The notes under the pieces are model-generated. The model was not told where the DNA came from, did not search any database, and worked only from the letters and a program-made list of their open reading frames with translations. A stretch of DNA of 64,000 nucleotides from an uncultured Lactobacillus sp. (GTDB lineage: Bacteria > Bacillota > Bacilli > Lactobacillales > Lactobacillaceae), in the NCBI GenBank assembly GCA_937874695.1, contig CALNAJ010000027.1:1-64000 (forward strand), given 5' to 3'. The translations under genes and the position numbers were made by a program. Each line of letters begins with the position of its first letter. The stretch's first letter is position 1. Positions 25,695 through 34,487 of the stretch are shown here, piece by piece.

Positions 25695-26225
25695 ATGCGT
25701 GACGCTTCCTATTCACCACTGCAACGACACTATATGGAAGAAGCTTTATTTGAAGCGGATCAAGCTGCACTGATTGGCGAAGTGCCAATTGGGGCAGTTA
25801 TCGTCCATGAAGGTAAGATTGTTGGCCGGGGACACAACCTCAGGGAACATGCCAACGATGCTACGCTCCACGCCGAGGTGCGGGCCATCGAAGAGGCTTG
25901 TGCCACGCTCAAAAGCTGGCGTCTCGAAGATTGTCAGCTCTACGTGAGTATCGAACCCTGCCTGATGTGTAGCGGCGCTATCATCAATGCGCGGATTCCC
26001 GAAGTCTATTATGGCGCGCGGGATCCCAAGGCCGGGGCCGTCGACAGTCTCTACCAGACACTGACGGATGAGCGACTCAATCATACCGTCACGGTTCACG
26101 AGGGCCTGATGGCCAAAGACGCCGGTGAACGCATGGTGGCGTTCTTCAAGGCCGCCAGGAAGCGACAGAAGGCGGCTAAAAAGGCCCGTAAGGCCAAAGC
26201 TGCGGCACAGAATTCTCAGGACTAA
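25695..26225 (+). CDS. tadA: tRNA(adenine34) deaminase
   Basis: A 176-residue zinc deaminase that converts A34 of tRNA-Arg to inosine, allowing wobble decoding. Zinc and catalytic residues in LHAEVRAI and PCLMCSGAI; NARIPEVYYGARDPKAGA is typical. ATG start after AAAGGAGGGG. The lysine/alanine-rich tail (KKARKAKAAAQ) is longer than in many homologs. Confidence 0.94.
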   Translation: MRDASYSPLQRHYMEEALFEADQAALIGEVPIGAVIVHEGKIVGRGHNLREHANDATLHAEVRAIEEACATLKSWRLEDCQLYVSIEPCLMCSGAIINARIPEVYYGARDPKAGAVDSLYQTLTDERLNHTVTVHEGLMAKDAGERMVAFFKAARKRQKAAKKARKAKAAAQNSQD

Positions 26226-26293
26226 CCGGTTGTTATGAGGCAGGTGGTCGGTGGTGTTTCAAATGAGTCTTGCTGACAATTTTGACAAGCCGC

Positions 26294-26322
26294 TAGACAG
26301 GCTTAGCGAATCATGATACACT
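26294..26322 (+). promoter_or_regulatory. promoter of SRP RNA
   Basis: TAGACA (26294-26299), 17-base spacer, TGA-TACACT (TACACT at 26317-26322), placing the start just before the SRP RNA. Confidence 0.65.
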
Positions 26323-26324
26323 AG

Positions 26325-26430
26325 TTATTGCCGTTAAGGCCTTGAAGCAAGGGCGGACTTACGAATTGTGTCAGGTCCGGAAGGAAGCAGCACTAAGTTT
26401 GCTTCGCTTTGTGCTTCAAGTTTATGAGTA
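26325..26430 (+). ncRNA. ffs: small signal recognition particle RNA (4.5S type)
   Basis: The helix 8 core GGTCCGGAAGGAAGCAGC (26374-26391) is present, and CTTGAAGCA (26341-26349) pairs with TGTGCTTCAAG (26410-26420) to give a long hairpin. It lies between tadA and dnaX, the standard Firmicute location. The RNA binds Ffh and guides ribosomes to SecYEG. Ends are approximate. Confidence 0.92.
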
Positions 26431-26434
26431 ATTA

Positions 26435-26470
26435 AGCAGGAGCTGTGACGTTTGTCGCAGCTCCTTTTCT
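26435..26470 (+). terminator. terminator of SRP RNA
   Basis: AGGAGCTG and CAGCTCCT with a GTGACGTTTGTCG-type loop, followed by TTTTCTG. Confidence 0.82.
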
Positions 26471-26648
26471 GTCTTTGAATTTTAGTTGGCAGAGCCGGAT
26501 GGCTAGGGGAATGGGCCACTTGGTTTCAAAAATCAACATTAATTTCCGCTAAAACCGACCCAACAATCCGTGACAGACGGTAGGGAAAAAGGCTATAATT
26601 ATGAACAGCGAATTTATCTGAAGATTATTGAAGAAAGGAACCGATTGC

Positions 26649-28409
26649 ATGGCTTATCAAGCACTCTACCGGGTCTGGCGCCCGCAGCGTTTCGATGACA
26701 TGATTGGGCAAGAAGTCATCACGCGTACGCTGAAGAATGCCATTACGACGAATCAAATCAGTCACGCGTACCTCTTTGCCGGGCCGCGGGGCACTGGGAA
26801 GACCTCGGCCGCGAAGATTTTTGCCAAGGCAATCAACTGTCACCATCAGGTCGACGGCGAACCGTGCAACGAATGTGAGACGTGTAAGGCCATCACAAAT
26901 GGGACGCTCAACGACGTCATTGAGATCGATGCGGCCTCCAACAACGGGGTCGAAGAGATTCGAGATATTCGAGACAAGGTCAAGTATGCGCCGACCGTGG
27001 CTGACTACAAGGTCTACATCATTGATGAAGTCCACATGCTGTCGACCGGGGCTTTCAACGCCTTACTGAAGACGTTGGAAGAGCCACCGGCTAACGTGAT
27101 CTTTATCCTGGCGACGACGGAACCACATAAGATTCCAGCCACGATTATTTCACGGACACAGCGCTTTGATTTCAAACGCATTGCGGCTAATGATAGCTAC
27201 GAACGGATGATTTACATCCTCAAGCAAAAGGACGTCACTTACGACGACCAGGCCATCAAGGTGATTGCTAAGGCCGCCGAGGGTGGCATGCGGGATGCCC
27301 TGAGTATCCTGGATCAAGCCCTGTCATTCGGGGACAATGAGATTACGCTGGACAATGCACTGCTGGTCACCGGGAGCGTCACGCATGAGCTGTTAGCGAC
27401 CTACATTTCACAGGTCCTGGCCGGTGATACCAAATCAGCCTTGGCGAGCTTACAGTCCGTCTTAGAGGCGGGTAAGGATGCCGAGCGGTTTACCGAGGAT
27501 ATCATCAGTTATGCTCGGGATCTGTTGCTGTATCAGCAGGCACCGCAAATGGTCGAAGAGGCCGAAATGGGTAGTGTCAGTGAGGACTTTCAGGCACTGG
27601 CTAAACAGACGCCGGCACAGACCATGTACGCCATGATCAATGAGCTCAATGCTATTCAGCAACAGATGCGCTTCACGACGCACCCCGATGTTTACCTCGA
27701 AATTTTGACCATTAAATTGGCCGAGATTGGCGGGCAAAAGGGTGCAGCGCCAGCGAATGTTGCAACGCCAGCGGCAACGCCGAATGCAGAGGCATCGGTA
27801 CCCGCACAAACGGCGGGAAATGCCGATGTGACGGAGCTGCAACACGAGATCGACCAGTTACGGTCGGCCGTGAAACACCTCGAACAGGCACCTGCGGCCT
27901 CGGCTGCGGCACCTGCTAAGGCGAAGCCACGTGTGGCCAAGTCACCGGCGACTAAGGAAGTCAACTTGGAGAAAATCTATCCGGTATTGGGTTCGGCGAC
28001 GCGTGAGAAACTCAATCAGCTCCAGGAGGTCTGGCCTGATTTGCTCAATAGCCTGACCGTGACGCAGCGAGCCGTCATGAAGGTGTCACAACCCGTGGCA
28101 GCAGCTAACTCCGGGGTTATCGTGGCCTTTGATTATTCGTTCCTGTATCAACGGGCGACGACTGATCATGAGCTGACTGATGCACTGGAGAACGGGCTCG
28201 ACCGGATGATTGGGTCGGCGTTACCGGTGGTCTTCGTACCTAAGGACGAGTGGCCGGTGATTCGGAAAAACTATCTGACCGCACACCGTGATGAACTGCA
28301 GGCGAATGGCGAGGAAGAAGCTCAGCCGGAAAAGCCGGCGGCCAATCCGGTCGTGACCAAGGCCGAAGAACTCTTCGGCAAAGACATTGTGGATGTTAAA
28401 CAAGATTAA
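26649..28409 (+). CDS. dnaX: DNA polymerase III subunits gamma and tau
   Basis: A 586-residue clamp-loader ATPase. Walker A GPRGTGKTS at residues 45-53, a four-cysteine zinc module ending CNECETC, Walker B YIIDEVHML, and sensor motifs. After about residue 370 comes an Ala/Pro-rich linker and the tau C-terminal region that contacts the polymerase. Start at ATG 26649 beginning MAYQALYRVWRP; an upstream in-frame TTG is part of the leader. First gene of dnaX-ybaB-recR-yaaL. Confidence 0.96.
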   Translation: MAYQALYRVWRPQRFDDMIGQEVITRTLKNAITTNQISHAYLFAGPRGTGKTSAAKIFAKAINCHHQVDGEPCNECETCKAITNGTLNDVIEIDAASNNGVEEIRDIRDKVKYAPTVADYKVYIIDEVHMLSTGAFNALLKTLEEPPANVIFILATTEPHKIPATIISRTQRFDFKRIAANDSYERMIYILKQKDVTYDDQAIKVIAKAAEGGMRDALSILDQALSFGDNEITLDNALLVTGSVTHELLATYISQVLAGDTKSALASLQSVLEAGKDAERFTEDIISYARDLLLYQQAPQMVEEAEMGSVSEDFQALAKQTPAQTMYAMINELNAIQQQMRFTTHPDVYLEILTIKLAEIGGQKGAAPANVATPAATPNAEASVPAQTAGNADVTELQHEIDQLRSAVKHLEQAPAASAAAPAKAKPRVAKSPATKEVNLEKIYPVLGSATREKLNQLQEVWPDLLNSLTVTQRAVMKVSQPVAAANSGVIVAFDYSFLYQRATTDHELTDALENGLDRMIGSALPVVFVPKDEWPVIRKNYLTAHRDELQANGEEEAQPEKPAANPVVTKAEELFGKDIVDVKQD

Positions 28410-28429
28410 ACTTTGAAAGGATGATACCA

Positions 28430-28747
28430 ATGCGGAACATGGGAAATATGGGCAACATGATGAAACAAATGCGGCAAATGCAAAAGAAGATGGAAGAGGA
28501 CCAAGCAAATTTAAACGCGCAGTCCTTTACCGGGACTTCACCAGATGATATGGTCCAAGCGACATTTACCGGTGACCGGAAGATGACCGATCTGGCAATC
28601 AAGCCAGAAGCCATCGATCCCGATGACCCCGACATGCTGGCCGACCTGGTCTTAGCAGCCGTTAACGATGCTCTGACCAAGGTTGACGAGACCACGAAGC
28701 AAACGTTAGGCAAGTACACCCAAGGGATGAATATTCCTGGCATGTAA
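28430..28747 (+). CDS. YbaB/EbfC nucleoid-associated protein
   Basis: A 105-residue DNA-binding protein of the YbaB/EbfC family, conserved between dnaX and recR. The methionine-rich N-terminus (MRNMGNMGNMMKQMRQMQKKM) and VNDALTKVDE..KQTLGKY are typical. Start ATG 28430 has good spacing to GAAAGG; the ATG nine bases earlier overlaps it. Confidence 0.93.
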   Translation: MRNMGNMGNMMKQMRQMQKKMEEDQANLNAQSFTGTSPDDMVQATFTGDRKMTDLAIKPEAIDPDDPDMLADLVLAAVNDALTKVDETTKQTLGKYTQGMNIPGM

Positions 28748-28767
28748 GGCAGAAAGGACGTTGTGAC

Positions 28768-29367
28768 ATGCAGTACCCAGAACCCATTGCGCAGTTGATC
28801 GACAGCTATATGAAGCTGCCGGGCATCGGCCAAAAGTCAGCGACTCGGCTGGCATTCTTTACCATTGATATGGCGGACGACGATGTCACGGCGTTTTCCA
28901 AGGCATTAGTCTCGGCTAAACGGGACCTGCACTATTGCTCGATCTGTGGAAACATCACGGAGAGTGATCCGTGTGCCATCTGTGCCGACAAGACGCGGGA
29001 TCAAAGCCACGTCTTGGTGGTCGAACAGGCCAAGGACATCATGGTCATGGAAAAGATGAAGGAATATCACGGCTTGTATCACGTCTTACATGGCGTGATG
29101 TCGCCAATCGAAGGCAAGGGGCCTGAGGACTTGAACATTACCAGTCTGATCAACCGTTTGCAGAAGAATCCCGATATGAAGGAAGTCATCATTGCCACGA
29201 ACGCCACCCCCGAGGGGGAAGCCACGGCGATGTACCTCTCACGGCTGATCAAACCAGCGGGCATTAAGGTGACCCGTTTGGCTCACGGCCTGTCTGTCGG
29301 GAGTGACATCGAATATGCTGATGAAATGACGCTGTTCAAGGCCGTTGAAGGCCGGACAGAGATGTAG
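28768..29367 (+). CDS. recR: recombination mediator RecR
   Basis: A 199-residue RecFOR pathway protein that helps load RecA. Helix-hairpin-helix LPGIGQKSATRLAFF at residues 18-32, four-cysteine zinc finger CSICGNITESDPCAIC, TOPRIM domain with VVEQAKDIMVME, and a Walker-B-like end. Third gene of the dnaX operon. Confidence 0.96.
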   Translation: MQYPEPIAQLIDSYMKLPGIGQKSATRLAFFTIDMADDDVTAFSKALVSAKRDLHYCSICGNITESDPCAICADKTRDQSHVLVVEQAKDIMVMEKMKEYHGLYHVLHGVMSPIEGKGPEDLNITSLINRLQKNPDMKEVIIATNATPEGEATAMYLSRLIKPAGIKVTRLAHGLSVGSDIEYADEMTLFKAVEGRTEM

Positions 29368-29378
29368 GAGGGCGACTG

Positions 29379-29630
29379 ATGTTTGGACGAAAGAAACGCC
29401 AATTCCCGCGGTTGAGGGCGGCCTACGATGAACAGCTTCTGGCGACCATCGATGACGCTAAGGACCGTTGGGACCACGCGAAGCAAACGGAAGAAGCCAT
29501 TGCCGATGCCGACAACGAAATGACGGCCAATACCGCCTTGGCCCGGCAAACCTACCTGTTCTTGTACCGGGAAGCCCGGTTACGGCGGGTCAAGGGCAAG
29601 CACATCTCCGCGGCAGTTTTCCGTGACTAG
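29379..29630 (+). CDS. YaaL-family protein (DUF2508)
   Basis: An 83-residue small helical protein in the place of B. subtilis yaaL after recR. Charged coiled-coil-like sequence (DAKDRWDHAKQTEEAIADAD). Function unknown. In many Firmicutes tmk follows; here 9.3 kb of exopolysaccharide genes intervene. Confidence 0.8.
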   Translation: MFGRKKRQFPRLRAAYDEQLLATIDDAKDRWDHAKQTEEAIADADNEMTANTALARQTYLFLYREARLRRVKGKHISAAVFRD

Positions 29631-29668
29631 CTAAATTTTTAGATTAGACCGAAAAATATAAAGTAAAG

Positions 29669-29706
29669 CGCTAGATTTACCATTAATGGCAAATCTAGCG
29701 TTTTTT
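29669..29706 (+). terminator. terminator of the dnaX operon
   Basis: CGCTAGATTT (29669-29678) and AAATCTAGCG (29691-29700), 10 bp perfect, then TTTTTT. Confidence 0.9.
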
Positions 29707-30005
29707 GTATAAATCATATAAGTCACGTAATATGCATGAGGTGTATAAATAGATTGTGGTCAACCGATTGAGATAGCAACGGACTGTAGTGGTTTATAGC
29801 ACAAAAGGGTAGATGGTATAACTCAGTTTTTACCGGTTTAGTTAGGGCATGCAATTATGGAATTTGGAGATAACTTTTTATTATTGTACGATAAGTATTT
29901 CTATAATTTTTTCGTTATACAACGACGTGCTTTTTAAGGAAAAAACATGGTAAGATGAAGACGATTCATCTATTAAAATTCCGAATTTAGAGAAGTGATT
30001 ATGAG
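29707..30005 (+). promoter_or_regulatory. AT-rich upstream region of the exopolysaccharide operon
   Basis: About 300 bp with no gene and clearly more A+T than its neighbours. An extended -10 TGG-TAAGAT (TAAGAT at 29951-29956) lies 50 bases ahead of the first gene, without a good -35 (TGCTTT at the right spacing). The change in composition marks the edge of the inserted block and suggests a regulated or acquired promoter. Confidence 0.5.
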
Positions 30006-31142
30006 ATGAAAAAAAGGCAGTGGTCACTCATCACACTTGCGGTTGGATGCCTGCTACTACTGGGCGGATGCCGGTTTAAAACGGCAACAGTGACGCCTCC
30101 CAAAGCGGCACCAACTGGGTTTGTTTGGCAGGCAAACTACCACACGGTAACCGACCAAACACGGCAACAGCAGCTAGCTAGGTTTGTCACCCAAAAGATG
30201 CGAACAAAGCAGGGCATTTATACCAACTATGTTGATACGGTGACCCGCCAATCCAGTGCGGCCACCGGTCATGAATTATTAAGCGAATCAGCCGGAATGT
30301 GGTTGCAGTATTTAGCTGAACATCATCAGTATCAGACTTTTCGCCAATTCTACCAAGCAACGGTCAAGACGTTTGGTGACAGTGGGCAGTTCAGCTATCG
30401 TTATGATCCGCGCAGTAAGAAGCGGTTTGCGGTCAACGCCACCTTGGATGACTTGCGTATTATTCGGGCATTGAATCTGTATGATGCACAGACCAAGACC
30501 AGTCATTATCGGCAGGCCGCAGCAAACCATTTTGCAGCGCTAAAGACCGGTGCACTCAAGGACGGTAAACTCTACGATTACTATGATCCCCGGACGAAAC
30601 AGACGGCGAAGACAACGAGCCTCGCTTACTTTGACTTTAAGACGTTGGCCTATTACGAGAATGAAACGAAGGCGGGACGCAAGGCCTATAACGAACAGCT
30701 CAAAGTGGTGCGTGGTGGCTATTTGGGGAATGTTTTCCCCCTGTATGCATCCAGCTTTAGCTGGGGAACGTTGACGTATTCTCCTAAGAACCTGAACACA
30801 TCGGAAGCGCTGGAAGTCTTGCTACATTTGGCCGAAATTGGTCAATTGAAAGCCACTAGTCGTACGTGGTTAGCCCAGCAAGTTAAAGCCAAGAAGCTAT
30901 ATAACGGCTATTCGACGGCCGGTAGCGTCACCAACAGCGGGCAGTCTACGGCTAACTATGCGTTGGCAGCCATGATCTTTGCGACGGCCAATGATCAGGC
31001 CAATTACCGAACAGCCATGAAGCTGGTGTGGTCCGGACAAGTCACGCAGCCGTCGGTGATTCAGGGCGGCATTGGGAATGCTAAGACCCATCAGAGTTAC
31101 TCTTACAGTAATTTAACGGCGCTCAACGCGGCTAGTTACTGA
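30006..31142 (+). CDS. glycoside hydrolase family 8-like lipoprotein
   Basis: A 378-residue exported protein. Signal peptide with lipobox LGGC, Cys22 lipidated. The body looks like an (alpha/alpha)6 family 8 hydrolase: ESAGMW around Glu95 in the position of the catalytic acid and NATLDDLRIIRAL (144-156) for the D-containing motif. Such enzymes accompany cellulose-like and Listeria Pss polysaccharide synthases and trim the product outside the cell. Family call is moderate because motifs are divergent. First gene of the operon. Confidence 0.65.
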   Translation: MKKRQWSLITLAVGCLLLLGGCRFKTATVTPPKAAPTGFVWQANYHTVTDQTRQQQLARFVTQKMRTKQGIYTNYVDTVTRQSSAATGHELLSESAGMWLQYLAEHHQYQTFRQFYQATVKTFGDSGQFSYRYDPRSKKRFAVNATLDDLRIIRALNLYDAQTKTSHYRQAAANHFAALKTGALKDGKLYDYYDPRTKQTAKTTSLAYFDFKTLAYYENETKAGRKAYNEQLKVVRGGYLGNVFPLYASSFSWGTLTYSPKNLNTSEALEVLLHLAEIGQLKATSRTWLAQQVKAKKLYNGYSTAGSVTNSGQSTANYALAAMIFATANDQANYRTAMKLVWSGQVTQPSVIQGGIGNAKTHQSYSYSNLTALNAASY

Positions 31143-31222
31143 GCAATCAAGCACTGATACAGGTCGCACATGGACGTCTGGTGGCTGGCCAAGTCTGTAC
31201 GAGTCAGGAGAGAAGGGAAAAC

Positions 31223-32722
31223 GTGACCATTGATGGCATCAAACTAAAATGGCTAACGGGTTGGCGCTGGCTGGCACGTCACTGTTCGCCAGCGTTACTG
31301 GCAACGGTACTGGCAGCGGTGATTGCCGGCTATCTACTCTTCGTGCCGCCGTTTCACGGTCTTGCCGATAACGGTGATTTTTACCGCGCACAGTTTGTGA
31401 ACGGCCTTTATCACCTGAAGGGCTATAGCATGCTCGATTACGTCACGCCGAAGCTGGGAATCATGCAGTATTACAACGATACAACGGCGGCCGTATTTTC
31501 CTCGCAACCAATTTTCGTTAAATTAGCGATCCTCCTGAACAAACTCTTTTACAGTAAAACGGTATTTGATCTGCGCTTTATGGGGTTGGTCTATTACGTG
31601 CCTTACCTGGGGAGTATGTACCTTTTAACCATGGCGATGACGGCGCCGTATCGGAAGTTGCGGAGTTATCTGATTGCCTTACTGATTGTCTTTGTCTTCG
31701 CGGACTCGTCATTCACGTTGTATTTCAATTCGTTCTTTGCGGAGCCTGGCATGTTGATCCTGATGCTCTATGCCTTTGCCTCACTGATGCTGGTGGCTCG
31801 GCGACCACACTGGCATCCTCGAATTCTGACAATCGTCTACTTCGTGAGCATTATGCTACTGATCGCGAACAAACAGCAGAATGCGCCGCTGGCGTTGAGC
31901 TATGTAGTGACCAGCATCGGGTTATTCTTTATCTTTAAAAAGCGGGCACAATGGCTGTGGATTCTTGGTGGTATCGTCGGCATTTTGGTGACAGGGGTGT
32001 TGACCTATACCCTCATTACGAAGCAATTTAACGACATCAACCAGTATCAAGCATTTACCCACGGGGTTCTGCTGCACACGGACGATCCGAGCAAAAAGAT
32101 TGCCAAGCGGGGTGTGGATGAGCAGTACGCGTTGATGCGTAATCAGGATTACTATCCGAAGAATTTTGCCGCCATTAATCCGAGTGACAAATCTGTCAAA
32201 AAAGGGCTAAACGACAAGACGGGGTTCGGCTGGATCGTCTTGTACTACGCGCATCACTATCCCCAGTTCCACACGCTACTCGATGTGGCTGCTGGCGACA
32301 TGATGATTACGCAGGTTAAAGCGGTTGGGGATTATCAAAAGGTGAGCGGGAAGCCAGCTGGGGCCCAAGTGACTTATTTTACCGGCTTTAGTAGTGTTGC
32401 TGGGTCCTTCTTCCCGCAGAAGTTCTCGTTTGATATTCTGTTGACCATTGCGTTACTGATTGTCTTTCTAATTGGGGCGTACAACGATTTGGTTCATCAC
32501 CGGGTGGTCAATGTGGTTCGTTTCTTCCTGGTGACGGGGCTACTGACGGTCTTTATCTTTGTCCCGATTATCTCGATCATTGGGGATGGGGATGCCGATC
32601 TAGCTAAGCATCTATTTATGGTGCCAGTCAGTCTAGACCTGATTTTCATTACCTTTATCGCGGACCTGCTGAATCATCGCTTATGGCATTCCGACGGGAA
32701 CATTGAGGAGGATAACACGTGA
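31223..32722 (+). CDS. polytopic membrane protein, possible GT-C (WsfD-like) transferase
   Basis: A 499-residue protein with about ten membrane helices and an early extracellular loop FHGLADNGDFYR that resembles the acidic first-loop motif of GT-C glycosyltransferases. A larger external loop spans roughly residues 270-400. Start chosen at GTG 31223 after AGAAGGG. It overlaps the next gene by 4 bases (GTGA), so is translationally coupled. A role in modifying or exporting the polysaccharide is inferred from context. Confidence 0.55.
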   Translation: MTIDGIKLKWLTGWRWLARHCSPALLATVLAAVIAGYLLFVPPFHGLADNGDFYRAQFVNGLYHLKGYSMLDYVTPKLGIMQYYNDTTAAVFSSQPIFVKLAILLNKLFYSKTVFDLRFMGLVYYVPYLGSMYLLTMAMTAPYRKLRSYLIALLIVFVFADSSFTLYFNSFFAEPGMLILMLYAFASLMLVARRPHWHPRILTIVYFVSIMLLIANKQQNAPLALSYVVTSIGLFFIFKKRAQWLWILGGIVGILVTGVLTYTLITKQFNDINQYQAFTHGVLLHTDDPSKKIAKRGVDEQYALMRNQDYYPKNFAAINPSDKSVKKGLNDKTGFGWIVLYYAHHYPQFHTLLDVAAGDMMITQVKAVGDYQKVSGKPAGAQVTYFTGFSSVAGSFFPQKFSFDILLTIALLIVFLIGAYNDLVHHRVVNVVRFFLVTGLLTVFIFVPIISIIGDGDADLAKHLFMVPVSLDLIFITFIADLLNHRLWHSDGNIEEDNT

Positions 32723-34284
32723 AAAAGCGATTAGTTTTGGGCCTACTCGTGTTTCTCACCTGTCTAGGCTTAGGCTGGGGGCAAACAATGCCCGTCAGTG
32801 CTGCCAGCAAACGCGTCCTCATTGTTTACGATGCAATTAATCCTACCGTGAATGGACAGAAAAAATTAGCAGGGTTACAGCAAATCTTTGCGAGTGCTGG
32901 TGTTGCAACGCAGACGGAGCGGCTGAGCGACTATCATGCTGGACAGTTGACGACTAAAGGTTACGCCGGCGTGGTCACACTGATCAATTGGCCGCAGGGG
33001 GACTTGAATAACGCCGAATTTGCCCGTGACCGGGCGGCTTTTACTGGTAAGAAGCTACACGTTGGTCAAGAGTTGAGTGCGGCGGAGGCCCAGGGGCTTC
33101 ACGCCACGCGTCGTAATGTATATCACCAGCAGCTGTTGTTGAGCGCCGAGGGTCAGCAACAACTCCTACCGTTCAGTGAAGATATCACGTTGCTGAAGAC
33201 GCACGGCAAGGCCCAACGGTATGGCACATTGCGGCCACAGAATCAGGGTATCGGGCACTATCCGTATGGAACGGTCGTGGGTCAGCAAGGATATTTACCG
33301 TACTTTGAGGCGAGTGGCTTCAGCCAGGTCTTGGCTGCGCAGACGATTGCACAATTGTTTGGCAAGAAACAGCAGCGGCAACCGCTCCTGACGATAACGG
33401 GGGTTACCCCCTATAGTGACCTGAGGCGCTTGACGACGTTGGCGCAACAGCTCAATGCCGCGGGTATCCCGTTTGCAATCAGCACGACCTCGGTCGCCGA
33501 TAATACCTCATTAGCGGCATTCTCCCGCTTTACGAAGGCCCTGCGAATTGTGGAAAACAATCAGGGCATCATCTTTCTTCAGGTGCCAGTAGTGGGGGCG
33601 GCCAATAAGCAGAGTGGCGGTCTATTGGAACAAACCATGGTTGAAGAACTTAATCAATTGGGCCAACGACAAGTCATGCCGGTCGGCATCAGTGCCCCCG
33701 TCTATTGGAATCAGGACAAGGTATTTCGCCAGTATGGGTTGAAGCGTTCGACGAATGTGTTATTGCTCCCAAATCCAGCGACCACAACCTTTGCGTACCA
33801 GGATAATCTTGGAGGGAGTTACGCGCAGACCTGGACGGGGCTCAGTCTGAATTCACTATTAACCGTTAAAAATGGTCAGCAGGTCACGGTCAATCAGCTC
33901 AAGTTTCCGGTCCCCACGGCGCTGACGGTCGCCTTTCCAACGAGTCAGAAACAGTTAACGGCGCTGATGCATTGTGTGACGCGGTTGAATGTTAACTGGT
34001 ATCAGCCCCAGGACAGCTTGCAAACGAAAATCACGAGTGCTTCGGCAACCTTTGGGTACAAACACGGCACATATTATCTCAATGGTAGTCCGGTGACGGT
34101 GGGCACTGAAGCCACTGGAATTCCCAAGTATCATTTTTCCCAGAAACGACACGTGGCTTTGGACAGCTACTTCAAGGTACAGGAAAATATTTTGCTCGTG
34201 TTCTTTGCCATCACGACGGTCGTTCTGGTTACGTTCCTGATTCTGGGACGACGAATCTATCGTCAGATGTTTCGCCGAAAATAG
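32719..34284 (+). CDS. exported DUF2334-like (polysaccharide deacetylase-related) protein
   Basis: A 521-residue protein with an N-terminal signal peptide (cleavage near VSAAS, residues 26-30), a large external domain and a C-terminal membrane helix (about residues 490-512) with a basic tail. The middle part (GVTPYSDLRRLTTLAQQLNAAG) resembles DUF2334 proteins, which are related to polysaccharide deacetylases; metal-binding residues are not obvious. Probably modifies the polymer at the cell surface. GTG start after GAGGAGG. Confidence 0.55.
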   Translation: MKKRLVLGLLVFLTCLGLGWGQTMPVSAASKRVLIVYDAINPTVNGQKKLAGLQQIFASAGVATQTERLSDYHAGQLTTKGYAGVVTLINWPQGDLNNAEFARDRAAFTGKKLHVGQELSAAEAQGLHATRRNVYHQQLLLSAEGQQQLLPFSEDITLLKTHGKAQRYGTLRPQNQGIGHYPYGTVVGQQGYLPYFEASGFSQVLAAQTIAQLFGKKQQRQPLLTITGVTPYSDLRRLTTLAQQLNAAGIPFAISTTSVADNTSLAAFSRFTKALRIVENNQGIIFLQVPVVGAANKQSGGLLEQTMVEELNQLGQRQVMPVGISAPVYWNQDKVFRQYGLKRSTNVLLLPNPATTTFAYQDNLGGSYAQTWTGLSLNSLLTVKNGQQVTVNQLKFPVPTALTVAFPTSQKQLTALMHCVTRLNVNWYQPQDSLQTKITSASATFGYKHGTYYLNGSPVTVGTEATGIPKYHFSQKRHVALDSYFKVQENILLVFFAITTVVLVTFLILGRRIYRQMFRRK

Positions 34285-34487
34285 GCTGTGGCCGACAGGG
34301 CTGAGCAGACGGTTGTGGGGCACCACCAATGTGGGGTTAAAACGAAAGTTTGTCTCAGATTGAAAAAAGATGCGACAGATTTTGGAAAAAATACATTAGT
34401 AATAAGTGACGGGTAGATTCCTAAGAGGGAGGGTTCACGGGTTGAAAGCAGCGAAGTAAAGATGATTTCTGAAAGGATGGTGGTTGT

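Noticed and set aside
26334..26519. Minus-strand open frame over the SRP RNA
   Set aside because: It is antisense to a clear SRP RNA with the conserved GGAAGGAAGCAGC core.
34285..34487. Strong internal promoter before the BcsA-like gene
   Set aside because: TTGGAA and AT-rich sequence are present but no -10 lies at an acceptable distance, so it was not listed as a feature.
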